64,000 nt of DNA from Roseovarius spongiae (GTDB lineage Bacteria; Pseudomonadota; Alphaproteobacteria; Rhodobacterales; Rhodobacteraceae): the NCBI RefSeq assembly GCF_003651245.1, contig NZ_RAPE01000005.1:1-64000 (forward strand), given 5' to 3'. How positions within the stretch are numbered: position 1 is the stretch's first letter; each line of letters begins with the position of its first letter. The translations under genes and the position numbers were made by a program. The notes under the pieces are model-generated. The model saw only the letters and a list, made by a program, of their open reading frames with translations. It did no database searches and was not told where the DNA came from. Below are positions 29,094 through 37,756 of this stretch, one piece after another.

Positions 29094-30392
29094 TTACCTG
29101 TGATCGGTGGTGAGGCGACGCTCGAGCCACTGTGAATATTGCGAAATGCCGTAGCAGGTGATGAAGAACAGGACCGAGGCGAAGCCGAACAGCTCCCAGT
29201 AGACGCCGTTCCAGTCCGACGAAGCGAGGATCGGGCCGCGGATCATGCCGACCAGGTCGAACATCGTGATGATCGAAACCAGCGTGGTGTCCTTGAACAG
29301 CCCCACCGACACGTTGACGATCCCGGGGATCGAGATCTTGAGCGCCTGCGGCAGGATGATCAGGCGCATCGACTGCGCGTAGTCGAGACCCAGCGAATCC
29401 GCCGCCTCGTACTGCCCCTTGGGGAGCGCAGCGAGGCCGCCGCGGATCACCTCGGCGATATAGGCCGAGGCGAACATCGTGATCATGATGATCACCCGCA
29501 GGATCAGGTCGAAACTCGTGCCCGGCGGCAGGAAGTAGGCCAGCACCACGTTCGCCACGAACAGCAGCGTGATGAGCGGCACGCCGCGAATGAACTCGAT
29601 GAAGACGACGCTGATCCACCTGATCAGCGGCATGTTCGACTGCCGCCCCAGCGCCAGCGCGATGCCGAACGGCAGCGACAGCGACACGCAGACCACCCCG
29701 AGGATCATGTTCAGCATGAAGCCGCCCATGTCGCGCGACTGCACCGCCGGCAGCAACGGATCGTCGGAGGCGATCAGCGGCACGATGTAATCCGCGAGGA
29801 TCCACACCACCAGCGCCGCCGCGATCCCGCCGAGAAAACCGGTGGCGAAGTTCTGGTTGCCGAAGCGGTCGAAGATCACGTAGCCGGCCACAAGCCCGAG
29901 CGCGGCGAATACCGGCGCCCAGATCGTGCCGCCCCAGATCAGCCAGTAGGCGAGGAACGGATAGACCGCCGTGAACAGCAGCAGCTTGCGCGGCAGGTCG
30001 AAGAACAGCACGGGCGCCGCGGCGAGGAACAGCAGGACGAAGGCCAGGCTCGGGCGCCAGTAGAATTCGTCCGGGTACTTGAACCCGAAGATGAGCTGGT
30101 TCCACCGCTCGGTCAGCACCGAGAAGCAGGCGGCGCTGCGGCCCTGTAGCACCTCGCGGCATTCCGTGAGGCTGTCGGTCGTCCAGACGCCGCCGAGCAC
30201 CCAGGGCAGCGTCGCCGCCAGGACCAGGTAGATCGCGTAGAGCGCCGCGATGGTCAGCGCCGCGTTGGCCCAGGTGGCGAACAGGTTCTGACGGAGCCAG
30301 CCGACGACGCCGGCCTCGGTGACGGGCGCAGGAGCGGGCGGGATTGCGGTTTCGCGGACGTAAGCGACGGATTCGGCATGCGTATCACTCAT
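29094..30392 (-). CDS. bztC: Amino-acid ABC transporter permease
   Basis: The 432-aa inner-membrane permease has an N-terminal extension with early helices. The core ends in the EAA motif region GLAALPKGQYEAADSLGLD, typical of the HisM/GlnP family. The enlarged size (over 400 aa) is a feature of Bzt/Aap permeases. It pairs with BztB to form the channel and ends 54 bp before bztD. Confidence 0.92.
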   Translation of the reverse strand: MSDTHAESVAYVRETAIPPAPAPVTEAGVVGWLRQNLFATWANAALTIAALYAIYLVLAATLPWVLGGVWTTDSLTECREVLQGRSAACFSVLTERWNQLIFGFKYPDEFYWRPSLAFVLLFLAAAPVLFFDLPRKLLLFTAVYPFLAYWLIWGGTIWAPVFAALGLVAGYVIFDRFGNQNFATGFLGGIAAALVVWILADYIVPLIASDDPLLPAVQSRDMGGFMLNMILGVVCVSLSLPFGIALALGRQSNMPLIRWISVVFIEFIRGVPLITLLFVANVVLAYFLPPGTSFDLILRVIIMITMFASAYIAEVIRGGLAALPKGQYEAADSLGLDYAQSMRLIILPQALKISIPGIVNVSVGLFKDTTLVSIITMFDLVGMIRGPILASSDWNGVYWELFGFASVLFFITCYGISQYSQWLERRLTTDHR

Positions 30393-30395
30393 GGC

Positions 30396-31610
30396 TCAGC
30401 GCTCCTTCAGCTTCATCTTGCTGTTGTAGATGTTCATGATGACCGAAATGCTGAGCGAGATCGCGAGGTAGAACAGCATCAGCAGCAGCACGCATTCGAT
30501 GGCGCGGCCCGTCTGGTTGAGCGTGATCCCCCCCAGCGTCGCGGTGATGTCCGCGTAACCGACCGCGATGGCGAGCGAGGAGTTCTTGGTGATGTTGAGA
30601 TATTGCGAGATCAAGGGCGGGATGATGACGCGAAGCGCCTGCGGCAGGATCACGAGGTTCATGATCCGGCGCGGGCGCAGGCCGAGCGCCGCCGCGGCCT
30701 CGGTCTGTCCCTTGCTCACGGCGAGGATGCCGGCGCGCACGTTCTCGGCGATGAAGGCGCCGGTGTAGACCGACAGCGCGAACCAGAGCGCGATCAGCGG
30801 CGCCCCGACCTTGATCCCGCCGCCAAAGTTGAATCCCTTGAGCTCGGGAATATCGAGCCCGATGGGCCGGCCCAGCACGAGGAACAACAGGATGGTCGGC
30901 ACGAGCAGGATCGCCAGCGACGGCCAGCCCGTCGGCAGCAGTCTGCCGGTGCTGAACAGCAGTTTCTTGGCGTAGGAGCGATAGGCGAACACGGCGATGA
31001 TCGAGGCGACGAAGGTCGCAACCACGATCATCGAACCGGGCCCCCAGACCGGGGCGGGGATATAGATCCCGCGGTTGGTGAACGCGAAGAGGTTGAACAG
31101 CATGCTCGATGTGGGGTTATCGCCGCGGAAAGCGCTTGGCGCCGGCAGCGACACCGTCATGATCCCGTAGATGATGAGGATCCAGATCAGCACCGGGATA
31201 TTGCGGAAAATCTCGACATAGACCGACATCAGCTTGCGCACGAGCCAGTTCTTCGACAGCCGCAGCACGCCGGCGATCACGCCGAGAACGGTCGCGGTGA
31301 TGCAGCCCAGCACGGCGACGAGGAGGGTGTTCAGGATCCCGACCCAGGCCGCCTGAAGGTTCGATGAGCGGCTGGTATAGGGGATCAGCGTCTGGTTGAT
31401 GTCATATCCCGAAGGATCTTCGAGAAAACTATAGCTGATGTTCAGCCCTGCGGCGGCGAGGTTCCGGACCAGGTTTGAACCGAGATAGGCGAAAAGCGAA
31501 ATCACCAGGATAAGCGCGATCGCCTGGAAGGTCAGCGACCGGTACCGCGTGTCGTTGATCAGCATCGACAGGCGGAACGACTCCCTTTGAGGGTCGGTGA
31601 GTGCGGTCAT
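30396..31610 (-). CDS. bztB: Amino-acid ABC transporter permease
   Basis: The 404-aa permease carries the EAA loop GILAVSKGQTEAAAALGLRP and multiple TM helices, with the long central insert seen in BztB/AapQ. Its stop lies 3 bp before the bztC start. The upstream gap of 123 bp to bztA contains a stem-loop. Confidence 0.92.
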   Translation of the reverse strand: MTALTDPQRESFRLSMLINDTRYRSLTFQAIALILVISLFAYLGSNLVRNLAAAGLNISYSFLEDPSGYDINQTLIPYTSRSSNLQAAWVGILNTLLVAVLGCITATVLGVIAGVLRLSKNWLVRKLMSVYVEIFRNIPVLIWILIIYGIMTVSLPAPSAFRGDNPTSSMLFNLFAFTNRGIYIPAPVWGPGSMIVVATFVASIIAVFAYRSYAKKLLFSTGRLLPTGWPSLAILLVPTILLFLVLGRPIGLDIPELKGFNFGGGIKVGAPLIALWFALSVYTGAFIAENVRAGILAVSKGQTEAAAALGLRPRRIMNLVILPQALRVIIPPLISQYLNITKNSSLAIAVGYADITATLGGITLNQTGRAIECVLLLMLFYLAISLSISVIMNIYNSKMKLKER

Positions 31611-31698
31611 GTATTTTCATCCCTGTTGTCCGGCCCTTGTTGTTGTGATGGCGTCGATGCGCCGGGGGCCTGGATTGTCTTGACGCTTGAGGTGCGAA

Positions 31699-31720
31699 GG
31701 GCGCGGCCTTGACCGCGCCC
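31699..31720 (-). other. Stem-loop between bztA and bztB
   Basis: GGGCGCGG (31699-31706) pairs with CCGCGCCC (31713-31720) around a 6-base loop, without a T-run. Such structures after the binding-protein gene often protect its mRNA and set higher expression than for the permeases. Role inferred. Confidence 0.5.
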
Positions 31721-31733
31721 CTGCTTGTCTGTC

Positions 31734-32753
31734 CTAGCGGAACGGGGGGGCGTAGAGCAGCCCGCCATCGGTCCACTGCGCGTTCAGGCCGCGGGCGAGG
31801 CCGATCGGAGTGTTTTCACCGATGTTCTTCTCGAAGATCTCACCGTAGTTGCCGCCCGCCGCGATGGCGCGCACCGCCCATTTGGCGTCGAGGCCCATCA
31901 TCTCGCCGAGGTTGCCCTCGGTGCCGAGCAGGCGGTTGATCTCGGGGCTGTTGCCCGCCTCGGCCGCCATGTCGTTGACGTTGGCGGAGGTGACGCCGAG
32001 CTCTTCGGCGGCGATCAGCGCGTTCAGCGTCCAGCGCGCCACGTCGGCCCACTCGTTGTCACCGTGGCGGACCAGCGGCGCGAGCGGCTCTTTCGAGATG
32101 ATCTCGGGCAGGATCACGTGATCGCCCGGGTTCTCGAAGGAGGCGCGCAGCGAGGCGAGGCCCGATGCGTCGGTGGTGTAGGTGTCGCAGGCGCCGGCGA
32201 GGTATTGCTGCGCGCCCTCGGCGCTGGTTTCGATCGGGACCGGCTCATAGCTGATGTTGTTCTTGCGGAAGTAGTCCGCGAGATTCAGCTCGGTCGTGGT
32301 GCCGGTCTGGATGCAGACGGTCGCGCCGTCCAGTTCCTTGGCGGAGCTGACGCCCAGCGATTTCGGAACCATGAAGCCCTGGCCGTCATAGTAGTTGACG
32401 CCGACGAATTCGAACTTGAGGTCGACGTCGCGGCTGAAGGTCCAGGTGGTGTTCCGCGCGAGCAGGTCGATTTCGCCCGAGGCGAGGGCGGTAAAGCGGG
32501 TTTTGCCGGTGGTGGGAACGAATTCGACCGCCGTGGGGTCGTTCAGAACCGCGGCGGCGACGGCGCGGCAGACGGCGACGTCAAAGCCTTTCCATTCGCC
32601 GTTGGCGTCCGGCGCGGCGAAGCCGACAAGCCCGGTGGTGACGCCGCAGTTCAGCTTCCCACGCGCCTTGACGTCGTCGAGCGTCCCCGCCGCGGCAACG
32701 CCCGCGGCAAGCCCGGCGATCGTCAGTGCGCCAAGAAATACGGATTTTTTCAT
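31734..32753 (-). CDS. bztA: Periplasmic polar amino-acid-binding protein
   Basis: The 339-aa secreted solute-binding protein starts MKKSVFLGALTIAGLAAGVA (signal peptide). Family 3 SBP blocks follow: GLVGFAAPDANGEWKGFDVA, TALASGEIDLLARNTTWT and VCIQTGTTTELNLADYF. It fits AapJ/BztA, specific for glutamate, glutamine, aspartate and asparagine. ATG 32753 follows GAAGAGGTAATC. A 7-bp stem-loop CGGCCTC/GAGGCCG (32801-32819) lies in the upstream leader and may be regulatory. Confidence 0.93.
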   Translation of the reverse strand: MKKSVFLGALTIAGLAAGVAAAGTLDDVKARGKLNCGVTTGLVGFAAPDANGEWKGFDVAVCRAVAAAVLNDPTAVEFVPTTGKTRFTALASGEIDLLARNTTWTFSRDVDLKFEFVGVNYYDGQGFMVPKSLGVSSAKELDGATVCIQTGTTTELNLADYFRKNNISYEPVPIETSAEGAQQYLAGACDTYTTDASGLASLRASFENPGDHVILPEIISKEPLAPLVRHGDNEWADVARWTLNALIAAEELGVTSANVNDMAAEAGNSPEINRLLGTEGNLGEMMGLDAKWAVRAIAAGGNYGEIFEKNIGENTPIGLARGLNAQWTDGGLLYAPPFR

Positions 32754-32956
32754 GATTACCTCTTCCTGATTGTCCACCCACTATGACAGGGCGGTTTGCG
32801 CGGCCTCAAGGAGAGGCCGGGGTGAAACGTAAGAGGGTTTGTCCCCCCTCAGCGGAGCCGAGTGTGGATGGATTCATTCTCAAAGGTCAAGGGTCGCGTC
32901 ACGAAAAGTGGCGATTCACGCGCGCGCCTGACCTCGCGTAAGGTTAGCGCGAAGCG

Positions 32957-33673
32957 TCAGGTTGCAACCCGGCCAAGGTCGAAAAACCGCTTTGCATGCA
33001 AAAATGCCTCAGCCTTGTGCGCCGCGGCCTGCGCCGCCTCTTCGTCCTCGCCCCAGATCGAGATTTGCCAGTTCTCGTCGAGGCGGGAGATTTCCCAAAG
33101 TGTCTTGATATCCTGCGCGTCCCGCATGGCGGCGATCCCGATCACGAGAGAACCGGACAGGCTCACCAGGTCGTGCAGCGCGGTCAGCGCGAAATCATCG
33201 AGCGCATGCACCTCCGCGCGCAGTTTCCGCAACGCGGCGGGGTCTTGCGGTTCATGCATCACGCCGGTTCGCGGCCCGAGCCGCGCCCCCAGTTCCGAAT
33301 CAGCCCAGTCGAGCAGCGGATCCCACGCGGCGGCCTGCTGCGCGACCAGTTCGGCGGGCGCCGCGGCGCGATAGCAGAGCAGGTCCGCATCGCCATAATC
33401 CGCGAGCATGTCGGCCACTGCGGCGCGTTGCGGCGCGACCTTGTCGATGGCGGAATTGGCCGAGCGCGTCACCGGCATGCTGAGCGGCGCGATCACCTCT
33501 TCCTGCGCGTCCCATTCGGCGGCGATCGCCTCGGCCATCGCGCGGGTGGGGACGATCAGCGCCGATTTCAGCGGCGTGCGCACCGGGCGGCCATCCAGCT
33601 CGATGGTATGGCCGCCCTTCGCGCGCGCGACTTCGGCGCGGGTCCAGAAGCGCCGGGATTTCCATTCGCTCAT
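32957..33673 (-). CDS. ATP12-family F1-ATPase assembly chaperone
   Basis: The 238-aa protein starts MSEWKSRRFWTRAEV and contains ELDGRPVRTPLK, WDAQEEVIAPLSMPVTRSAN and ADLLCYRA, the conserved ATP12 blocks. Family members bind the F1 alpha subunit during assembly. The start overlaps the HAD gene stop (ATGA). It is the last gene of the crcB-rluC-HAD-atp12 run. Confidence 0.9.
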   Translation of the reverse strand: MSEWKSRRFWTRAEVARAKGGHTIELDGRPVRTPLKSALIVPTRAMAEAIAAEWDAQEEVIAPLSMPVTRSANSAIDKVAPQRAAVADMLADYGDADLLCYRAAAPAELVAQQAAAWDPLLDWADSELGARLGPRTGVMHEPQDPAALRKLRAEVHALDDFALTALHDLVSLSGSLVIGIAAMRDAQDIKTLWEISRLDENWQISIWGEDEEAAQAAAHKAEAFLHAKRFFDLGRVAT

Positions 33674-34353
33674 GTCACGCTCTCCCACAGGCTGTCGAGA
33701 AGCGGGGGCAATTCGGCGAAGGCGGCGATGAACGCCGACGCCGCGCTTAGCGCGCTGCGCGGATGATAGCCCCAGCCGACGCCGATGCCGCGCACGCCCG
33801 CCGCTTGCGCCATGTCCATGTCAAAGCTCGTATCCCCGATCATCACCGCGTCGCGGGCCGCGATCCCGGTCTCGGCCAGCGCGGCGAGGATCATCGCGGG
33901 ATGCGGCTTGGAGGGGTGGAAATCGGCCACCTGCTGGGTGACGAAGAGGTCACGCAGGTCATGCGCCTCGAGCAGTTTGTCGAGGCCGCGGCGCGATTTG
34001 CCGGTCGCCACGCCGAGAAGGACGTCGGGCGCGGCGGCGAGGGTTTCCAGAACCTCGCGCGCGCCGGGATAGAGCGGCGAGGATTGCGCAGCGCCCGCCA
34101 GCGCGCGCAGGTCCATGTAGGCGTCCTTGTAGCCCTCGACCATCCGGCCATGCGCGGCCGCATCCAGTTCGGGCGCGAGCCGCGCCATCGCGACGGGAAG
34201 CGACAGGCCCACGATGCCGAGGATATCGGCCCGCGCAGGCGCCGGCAGGCCGACCGCGCCGAACGCATGGGTCATCGCCGCGACGATGTCGCCCTGGCTG
34301 TCCACCAGCGTGCCGTCCACGTCAAAGAGGATGAGACGCGGCGGCGCGCTCAT
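33670..34353 (-). CDS. HAD-superfamily phosphatase (Gph-like)
   Basis: The 227-aa enzyme has HAD motif I LFDVDGTLVDS, motif II in VATGKSRRGL, motif III lysine in HPSKPHP and motif IV IGDTSFDMDMA. It resembles phosphoglycolate phosphatase-type hydrolases, but the substrate is uncertain. Start at 34353 overlaps the rluC stop; the longer frame upstream is not supported. Confidence 0.88.
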   Translation of the reverse strand: MSAPPRLILFDVDGTLVDSQGDIVAAMTHAFGAVGLPAPARADILGIVGLSLPVAMARLAPELDAAAHGRMVEGYKDAYMDLRALAGAAQSSPLYPGAREVLETLAAAPDVLLGVATGKSRRGLDKLLEAHDLRDLFVTQQVADFHPSKPHPAMILAALAETGIAARDAVMIGDTSFDMDMAQAAGVRGIGVGWGYHPRSALSAASAFIAAFAELPPLLDSLWESVT

Positions 34354-35399
34354 GTCTCCGCCTCGTCGGCGAAGGGGTCGGCCGGCGCGTCGGCGGCGGA
34401 CCACTGGAACAGATCCCACGTATGCGCCATGTGCGGCGGCAGCGGCGCGGTCAGGTGCAGCATGGCGCGGGTGACGGGGTGTTCGATTATCAGGCTGCGG
34501 GCGTGCAGGTGCAGCTTCTTCGACAACTCCCCGCCCAGTTGCGCGCCCCAGCCGTCGCCGAGGTTCTCCTGCCCCGACCCGCCATATTTGCCGTCGCCGA
34601 TGATCGGATGGCCCAGTTCGGCCATGTGCGCGCGCAATTGGTGGGTGCGTCCGGTGATGGGCGCGAGCGCCGCCCAGGCGGTGCGGCTGCCCGCCGCCTC
34701 GAGCACGGCGTAATCGGTGGTTGCGTGTTTCGCGCCCGGCGTGGCGTCGACGTCGCGGGGATGGATGCAGTGCATCTTCTCACCCTCCCCCTTCGCGCCG
34801 TGGCCGGGCGCCTTGACCAGCCCGTAGCGCACGGTGCCCATGCGCGGGCTGGGCACGCCGGCGAGCGCGGCCCAGTAGATCTTGCGCGTGCCGCGGTGGC
34901 GGAAGGCGGCCGTCAGCCCCTTCGCCGCGGCGCGGGTGCGCGCCAGGACCAGCACGCCCGACGTGTCCTTGTCCAGCCGGTGCACGAGGCGCGGCTTCTC
35001 ATCCAAGCCGAAGCGCAGCGCCTCGGCCAGCTCGTCGACGTGGCGCGCCTGTTTCGAGCCGCCCTGCACCGGCAGGCCCGGCGGCTTGTCGAGGGCGATC
35101 ACGTGATCGTCGCGGTAGATCACGCATGCGCGGATCATCTTCGCGTCCGCATCCGTGATCTGCGCGCGGCCGCGCGCGGCGGCCTCTTTCGGGTCGGGCA
35201 GCGGCGGAACGCGCACCGCCTGACCGACCGCGAGGCGCGTCGCGGGCTTCACCCGCCCGCCTTCGACGCGCAGCTCGCCCTTGCGGCACATCTTCTCGAT
35301 CCGGCCCTGGCTTAGATGCGGAAAGCGGCGGCGCAGCCAGCGGTCGAGCCGCTGGTCGCCCTCGTCGCGCGCGACATGGAGGATCTGCACGCCGCTCAC
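34350..35399 (-). CDS. rluC: RluC/RluD-type 23S rRNA pseudouridine synthase
   Basis: The 349-aa enzyme has an S4 RNA-binding domain at the N-terminus (QRLDRWLRRRFPHLSQGRIE). The catalytic domain has PRLVHRLDKDTSGVLVLART with the nucleophilic aspartate, and PITGRTHQLRAHMAELGHPI. It isomerises uridines in large-subunit rRNA; assignment to RluC rather than RluD is by similarity of layout. The GTG start at 35399 overlaps the crcB stop. Confidence 0.88.
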   Translation of the reverse strand: MSGVQILHVARDEGDQRLDRWLRRRFPHLSQGRIEKMCRKGELRVEGGRVKPATRLAVGQAVRVPPLPDPKEAAARGRAQITDADAKMIRACVIYRDDHVIALDKPPGLPVQGGSKQARHVDELAEALRFGLDEKPRLVHRLDKDTSGVLVLARTRAAAKGLTAAFRHRGTRKIYWAALAGVPSPRMGTVRYGLVKAPGHGAKGEGEKMHCIHPRDVDATPGAKHATTDYAVLEAAGSRTAWAALAPITGRTHQLRAHMAELGHPIIGDGKYGGSGQENLGDGWGAQLGGELSKKLHLHARSLIIEHPVTRAMLHLTAPLPPHMAHTWDLFQWSAADAPADPFADEAET

Positions 35400-35773
35400 G
35401 TCCCGAGACCCCGCGTGATCCAGATCGCCAGCATGAGCGCGGCGATCGAGCCCAGCACCGACAGCGCCACGTAGACCAGCGCGGCGAAGATCTGGCCGCG
35501 CTCGATCAGCGTGAAGGTCTCGAGCGAGAAGGCCGAGAAGGTGGTGAACCCGCCCAGCATCCCGGTCATCACGAAGGGCGCGAGATGCGCCAGCCCCCGT
35601 TCCCATGACAGCACGGCGAAAACGCCCATTACGAAGGAGCCGAGAACATTGACCGCGAGGATCGCCACCGGGAAGCCCGGCTCGCCCAGGCGGGCGAGCG
35701 ACAGCCCGACGCCAAAGCGCGCCATCGCGCCCAGCGCGCCGCCGAGCGCCACCTGGAGAAAGGTCAAGAACAT
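35396..35773 (-). CDS. crcB: Fluoride ion exporter CrcB/Fluc
   Basis: The 125-aa protein has four TM helices. The Fluc signature GGALGAMARF lies at the N-terminus, and NVLGSFVMG and GGFTTFSAFSLET follow. Fluc dimers export fluoride passively. ATG 35773 gives the family's usual length; starts up to 12 codons earlier exist. No fluoride riboswitch was recognised upstream. It heads the crcB-rluC-HAD-atp12 series. Confidence 0.93.
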   Translation of the reverse strand: MFLTFLQVALGGALGAMARFGVGLSLARLGEPGFPVAILAVNVLGSFVMGVFAVLSWERGLAHLAPFVMTGMLGGFTTFSAFSLETFTLIERGQIFAALVYVALSVLGSIAALMLAIWITRGLGT

Positions 35774-35880
35774 GGCCGCGTCTGTCGCGCGCCGCCCTGC
35801 CATTGTCAAGACGCCCCCCCTTACGCCCGCCCGCCGCGGCCTGTAGCATGCCCGCGCCCGACAAGTAGGATGCCATACCC

Positions 35881-37143
35881 ATGCAAGACGCCCCCGCTCT
35901 CCTCCACCGCCTGTTCGAACGCGCCGTCGCGGTCGCCGACCCGATGCAGAGTCTCGCCCGCGTGCTGCCGCCCCGCCCCGATGGCCGGGTCGTGGTCGTG
36001 GGCGCGGGCAAGGCGTCCGCGCGCATGGCCGAGGCGGTCGAAGCCGCTTGGGGCCCCTGCGAGGGGCTGATCATCACCCGCTACGGCTATGGCCGGCCAA
36101 CCGCGGGGATCGAGATCGTCGAGGCGGCGCACCCGATCCCCGACGCCGCCGGAGCCGAAGCGACCGCGCGGATGCTGGCGCTGCTCGAGGGGCTGGGCGA
36201 GGGGGATTTCGTGCTCGCGCTCATCTCAGGCGGCGGATCGGCCCTGCTGACAGCGCCCGCGGGCGACATCACGCTGGCCGAGAAACAGGCGCTTACCGAC
36301 GCTCTGCTGGCCAGCGGCGCCCCCATCGGGACGCTCAACGCCATCCGCAAGCAGATCAGCCAGGTGAAGGGCGGCAGACTGGCCGCCGCCGCGTGGCCGG
36401 CGCGGATGCTGGCGCTGATGATCTCGGACGTGCCGGGGGACGATCCCGGCGATATCGCCAGCGGCCCGACCGTGGGGCAGGCCGGCGACGCCGCCGGCGC
36501 GCTCGCCGCGCTCGACCGCTGGAGCGTCAAGGCGCCGGATTCGGTCACCGCCTTCCTGCGCGCGGGCGGCGATCCTCTCGCCCCCTCGGATCCGCGCCTC
36601 GGCGGGGTCGAGAACGTGATCTTCGCCGCGCCCGCGCAATCGCTGGCGGCGGCGGCAGAACTCGCGCGCGAGGACGGGATCGAGGCGCGCATCCTCGGCG
36701 ACGCGCTCGAGGGGGAGGCGCGCGAGGTGGCGCGCGCGCATGCGGCGCTCGCGCTCGAGACGCAGGCCGGGATGGCGGCGGAGGACGCGCCGGTGCTGCT
36801 GCTTTCCGGCGGTGAGCTGACCGTCACGCGAACCGGCGACGGCACCGGCGGGCCGAACGCGGAATACGCGCTGGCGCTCGGGATCGCGCTGCAAGGCGCG
36901 CCGGGCATCCATGCGCTGGCCTGCGACACCGACGGCGTCGATGGCGCGGCCGAGGTGGCGGGCGCCGCGTTCGGCCCCGACCTGCCGGAGCGCGCCCGCG
37001 CCCGTGGCATCGATCCCGAAGCGGCGCTCGCGCGCAACGACGCGCACGGGTTCTTCGCCGCGGTGGACGGGCAGGTGGTGACGGGGCCGACGCTGACCAA
37101 CGTGAACGATTTCCGCGCGATCCTGGTTCACCCCCCGGCTTGA
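35881..37143 (+). CDS. Glycerate 2-kinase (GckA/TtuD type)
   Basis: The 420-aa MOFRL-family enzyme phosphorylates glycerate with ATP. Blocks visible: VVVVGAGKASARMAEAVE, LISGGGSALL, NAIRKQISQVKGGRLA, ISDVPGDDPGDIASGP and the MOFRL part LLLSGGELTVTRTGDGTGGPN. It would act in serine-cycle, tartrate or glyoxylate-derived carbon use. It stands alone, divergent from crcB, and ends at paired stem-loops. Confidence 0.92.
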   Translation: MQDAPALLHRLFERAVAVADPMQSLARVLPPRPDGRVVVVGAGKASARMAEAVEAAWGPCEGLIITRYGYGRPTAGIEIVEAAHPIPDAAGAEATARMLALLEGLGEGDFVLALISGGGSALLTAPAGDITLAEKQALTDALLASGAPIGTLNAIRKQISQVKGGRLAAAAWPARMLALMISDVPGDDPGDIASGPTVGQAGDAAGALAALDRWSVKAPDSVTAFLRAGGDPLAPSDPRLGGVENVIFAAPAQSLAAAAELAREDGIEARILGDALEGEAREVARAHAALALETQAGMAAEDAPVLLLSGGELTVTRTGDGTGGPNAEYALALGIALQGAPGIHALACDTDGVDGAAEVAGAAFGPDLPERARARGIDPEAALARNDAHGFFAAVDGQVVTGPTLTNVNDFRAILVHPPA

Positions 37144-37147
37144 GGCC

Positions 37148-37199
37148 CAAGACTTTTCAGGGAAAAGTCTTGTGAATTCTCTTTTGATAAAGAGAATTC
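37148..37199. terminator. Two tandem AT-rich stem-loops between convergent genes
   Basis: CAAGACTTTTC (37148-37158) pairs with GAAAAGTCTTG (37162-37172). Then GAATTCTCTTT (37174-37184) pairs with AAAGAGAATTC (37189-37199). Both stems are 11 bp and perfect. They lie at the convergent ends of the glycerate kinase and rsmD genes; the second overlaps the rsmD stop. Because the T-rich side lies within the stems, bidirectional termination is plausible. They are strikingly AT-rich for this genome. Confidence 0.6.
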
Positions 37200-37756
37200 T
37201 AGCCCGGCGCGCGCAGAAGCGTGATGCGCGTCTCCCCGTAGCGGCGTTCGTCCAGCATCTCGCAACCCATGGGCGGCGTTATCTCGGCGCCTTCCTCCCA
37301 CGCGATCAGCGCGCCGGGGGCGATCCAGCCGCCCGCCATCGCCGCCGCCAGCGCCGCTTCGCCCAAATCCCGCCCATAGGGGGGATCGAGAAAGACCAGA
37401 CCGCAGGGCGCGCCCTCCACCCTGCCGATGCGGCGCGCGTCGCGGCGCAGCACGCGCGCGACGCCTTCGGCGCGGCACAGCGCGATGTTCTGCCCGAGCA
37501 GCGCCAGCGCCTTGCGACCGTTTTCGACAAAGACCGCGCCGGCCGCCCCGCGCGAGAGCGCCTCGAGGCCCAGCGCCCCGGTCCCGGCGAAAAGGTCGAG
37601 CACACGGGTCTCATTCGAGGGCAGGTCATGACTGCGCAGCACGTTGAACAGGCTCTCGCGCACCCGGTCGCCGGTGGGGCGCAGCGCCGCCGCCGCGTCG
37701 CCCTTGCCCACCGAGGCGAGCCTGCGCCCGCGATTGGCCCCGGCGATGATCCTCAC
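37199..37756 (-). CDS. rsmD: 16S rRNA (guanine966-N2)-methyltransferase
   Basis: The 185-aa SAM-dependent methyltransferase starts MRIIAGANRGRRL, with PTGDRVRESLFNVL, SAM motif VLDLFAGTGALGLEALSRG and catalytic DPPYG. It modifies the assembled 30S subunit. The start is GTG at 37756, overlapping the stop of the flavoprotein gene upstream. Confidence 0.94.
   Translation of the reverse strand: MRIIAGANRGRRLASVGKGDAAAALRPTGDRVRESLFNVLRSHDLPSNETRVLDLFAGTGALGLEALSRGAAGAVFVENGRKALALLGQNIALCRAEGVARVLRRDARRIGRVEGAPCGLVFLDPPYGRDLGEAALAAAMAGGWIAPGALIAWEEGAEITPPMGCEMLDERRYGETRITLLRAPG

Noticed and set aside
35774..35880. Fluoride riboswitch upstream of crcB
   Set aside because: The 107-bp divergent gap shows no sequence I recognise as the conserved crcB motif.
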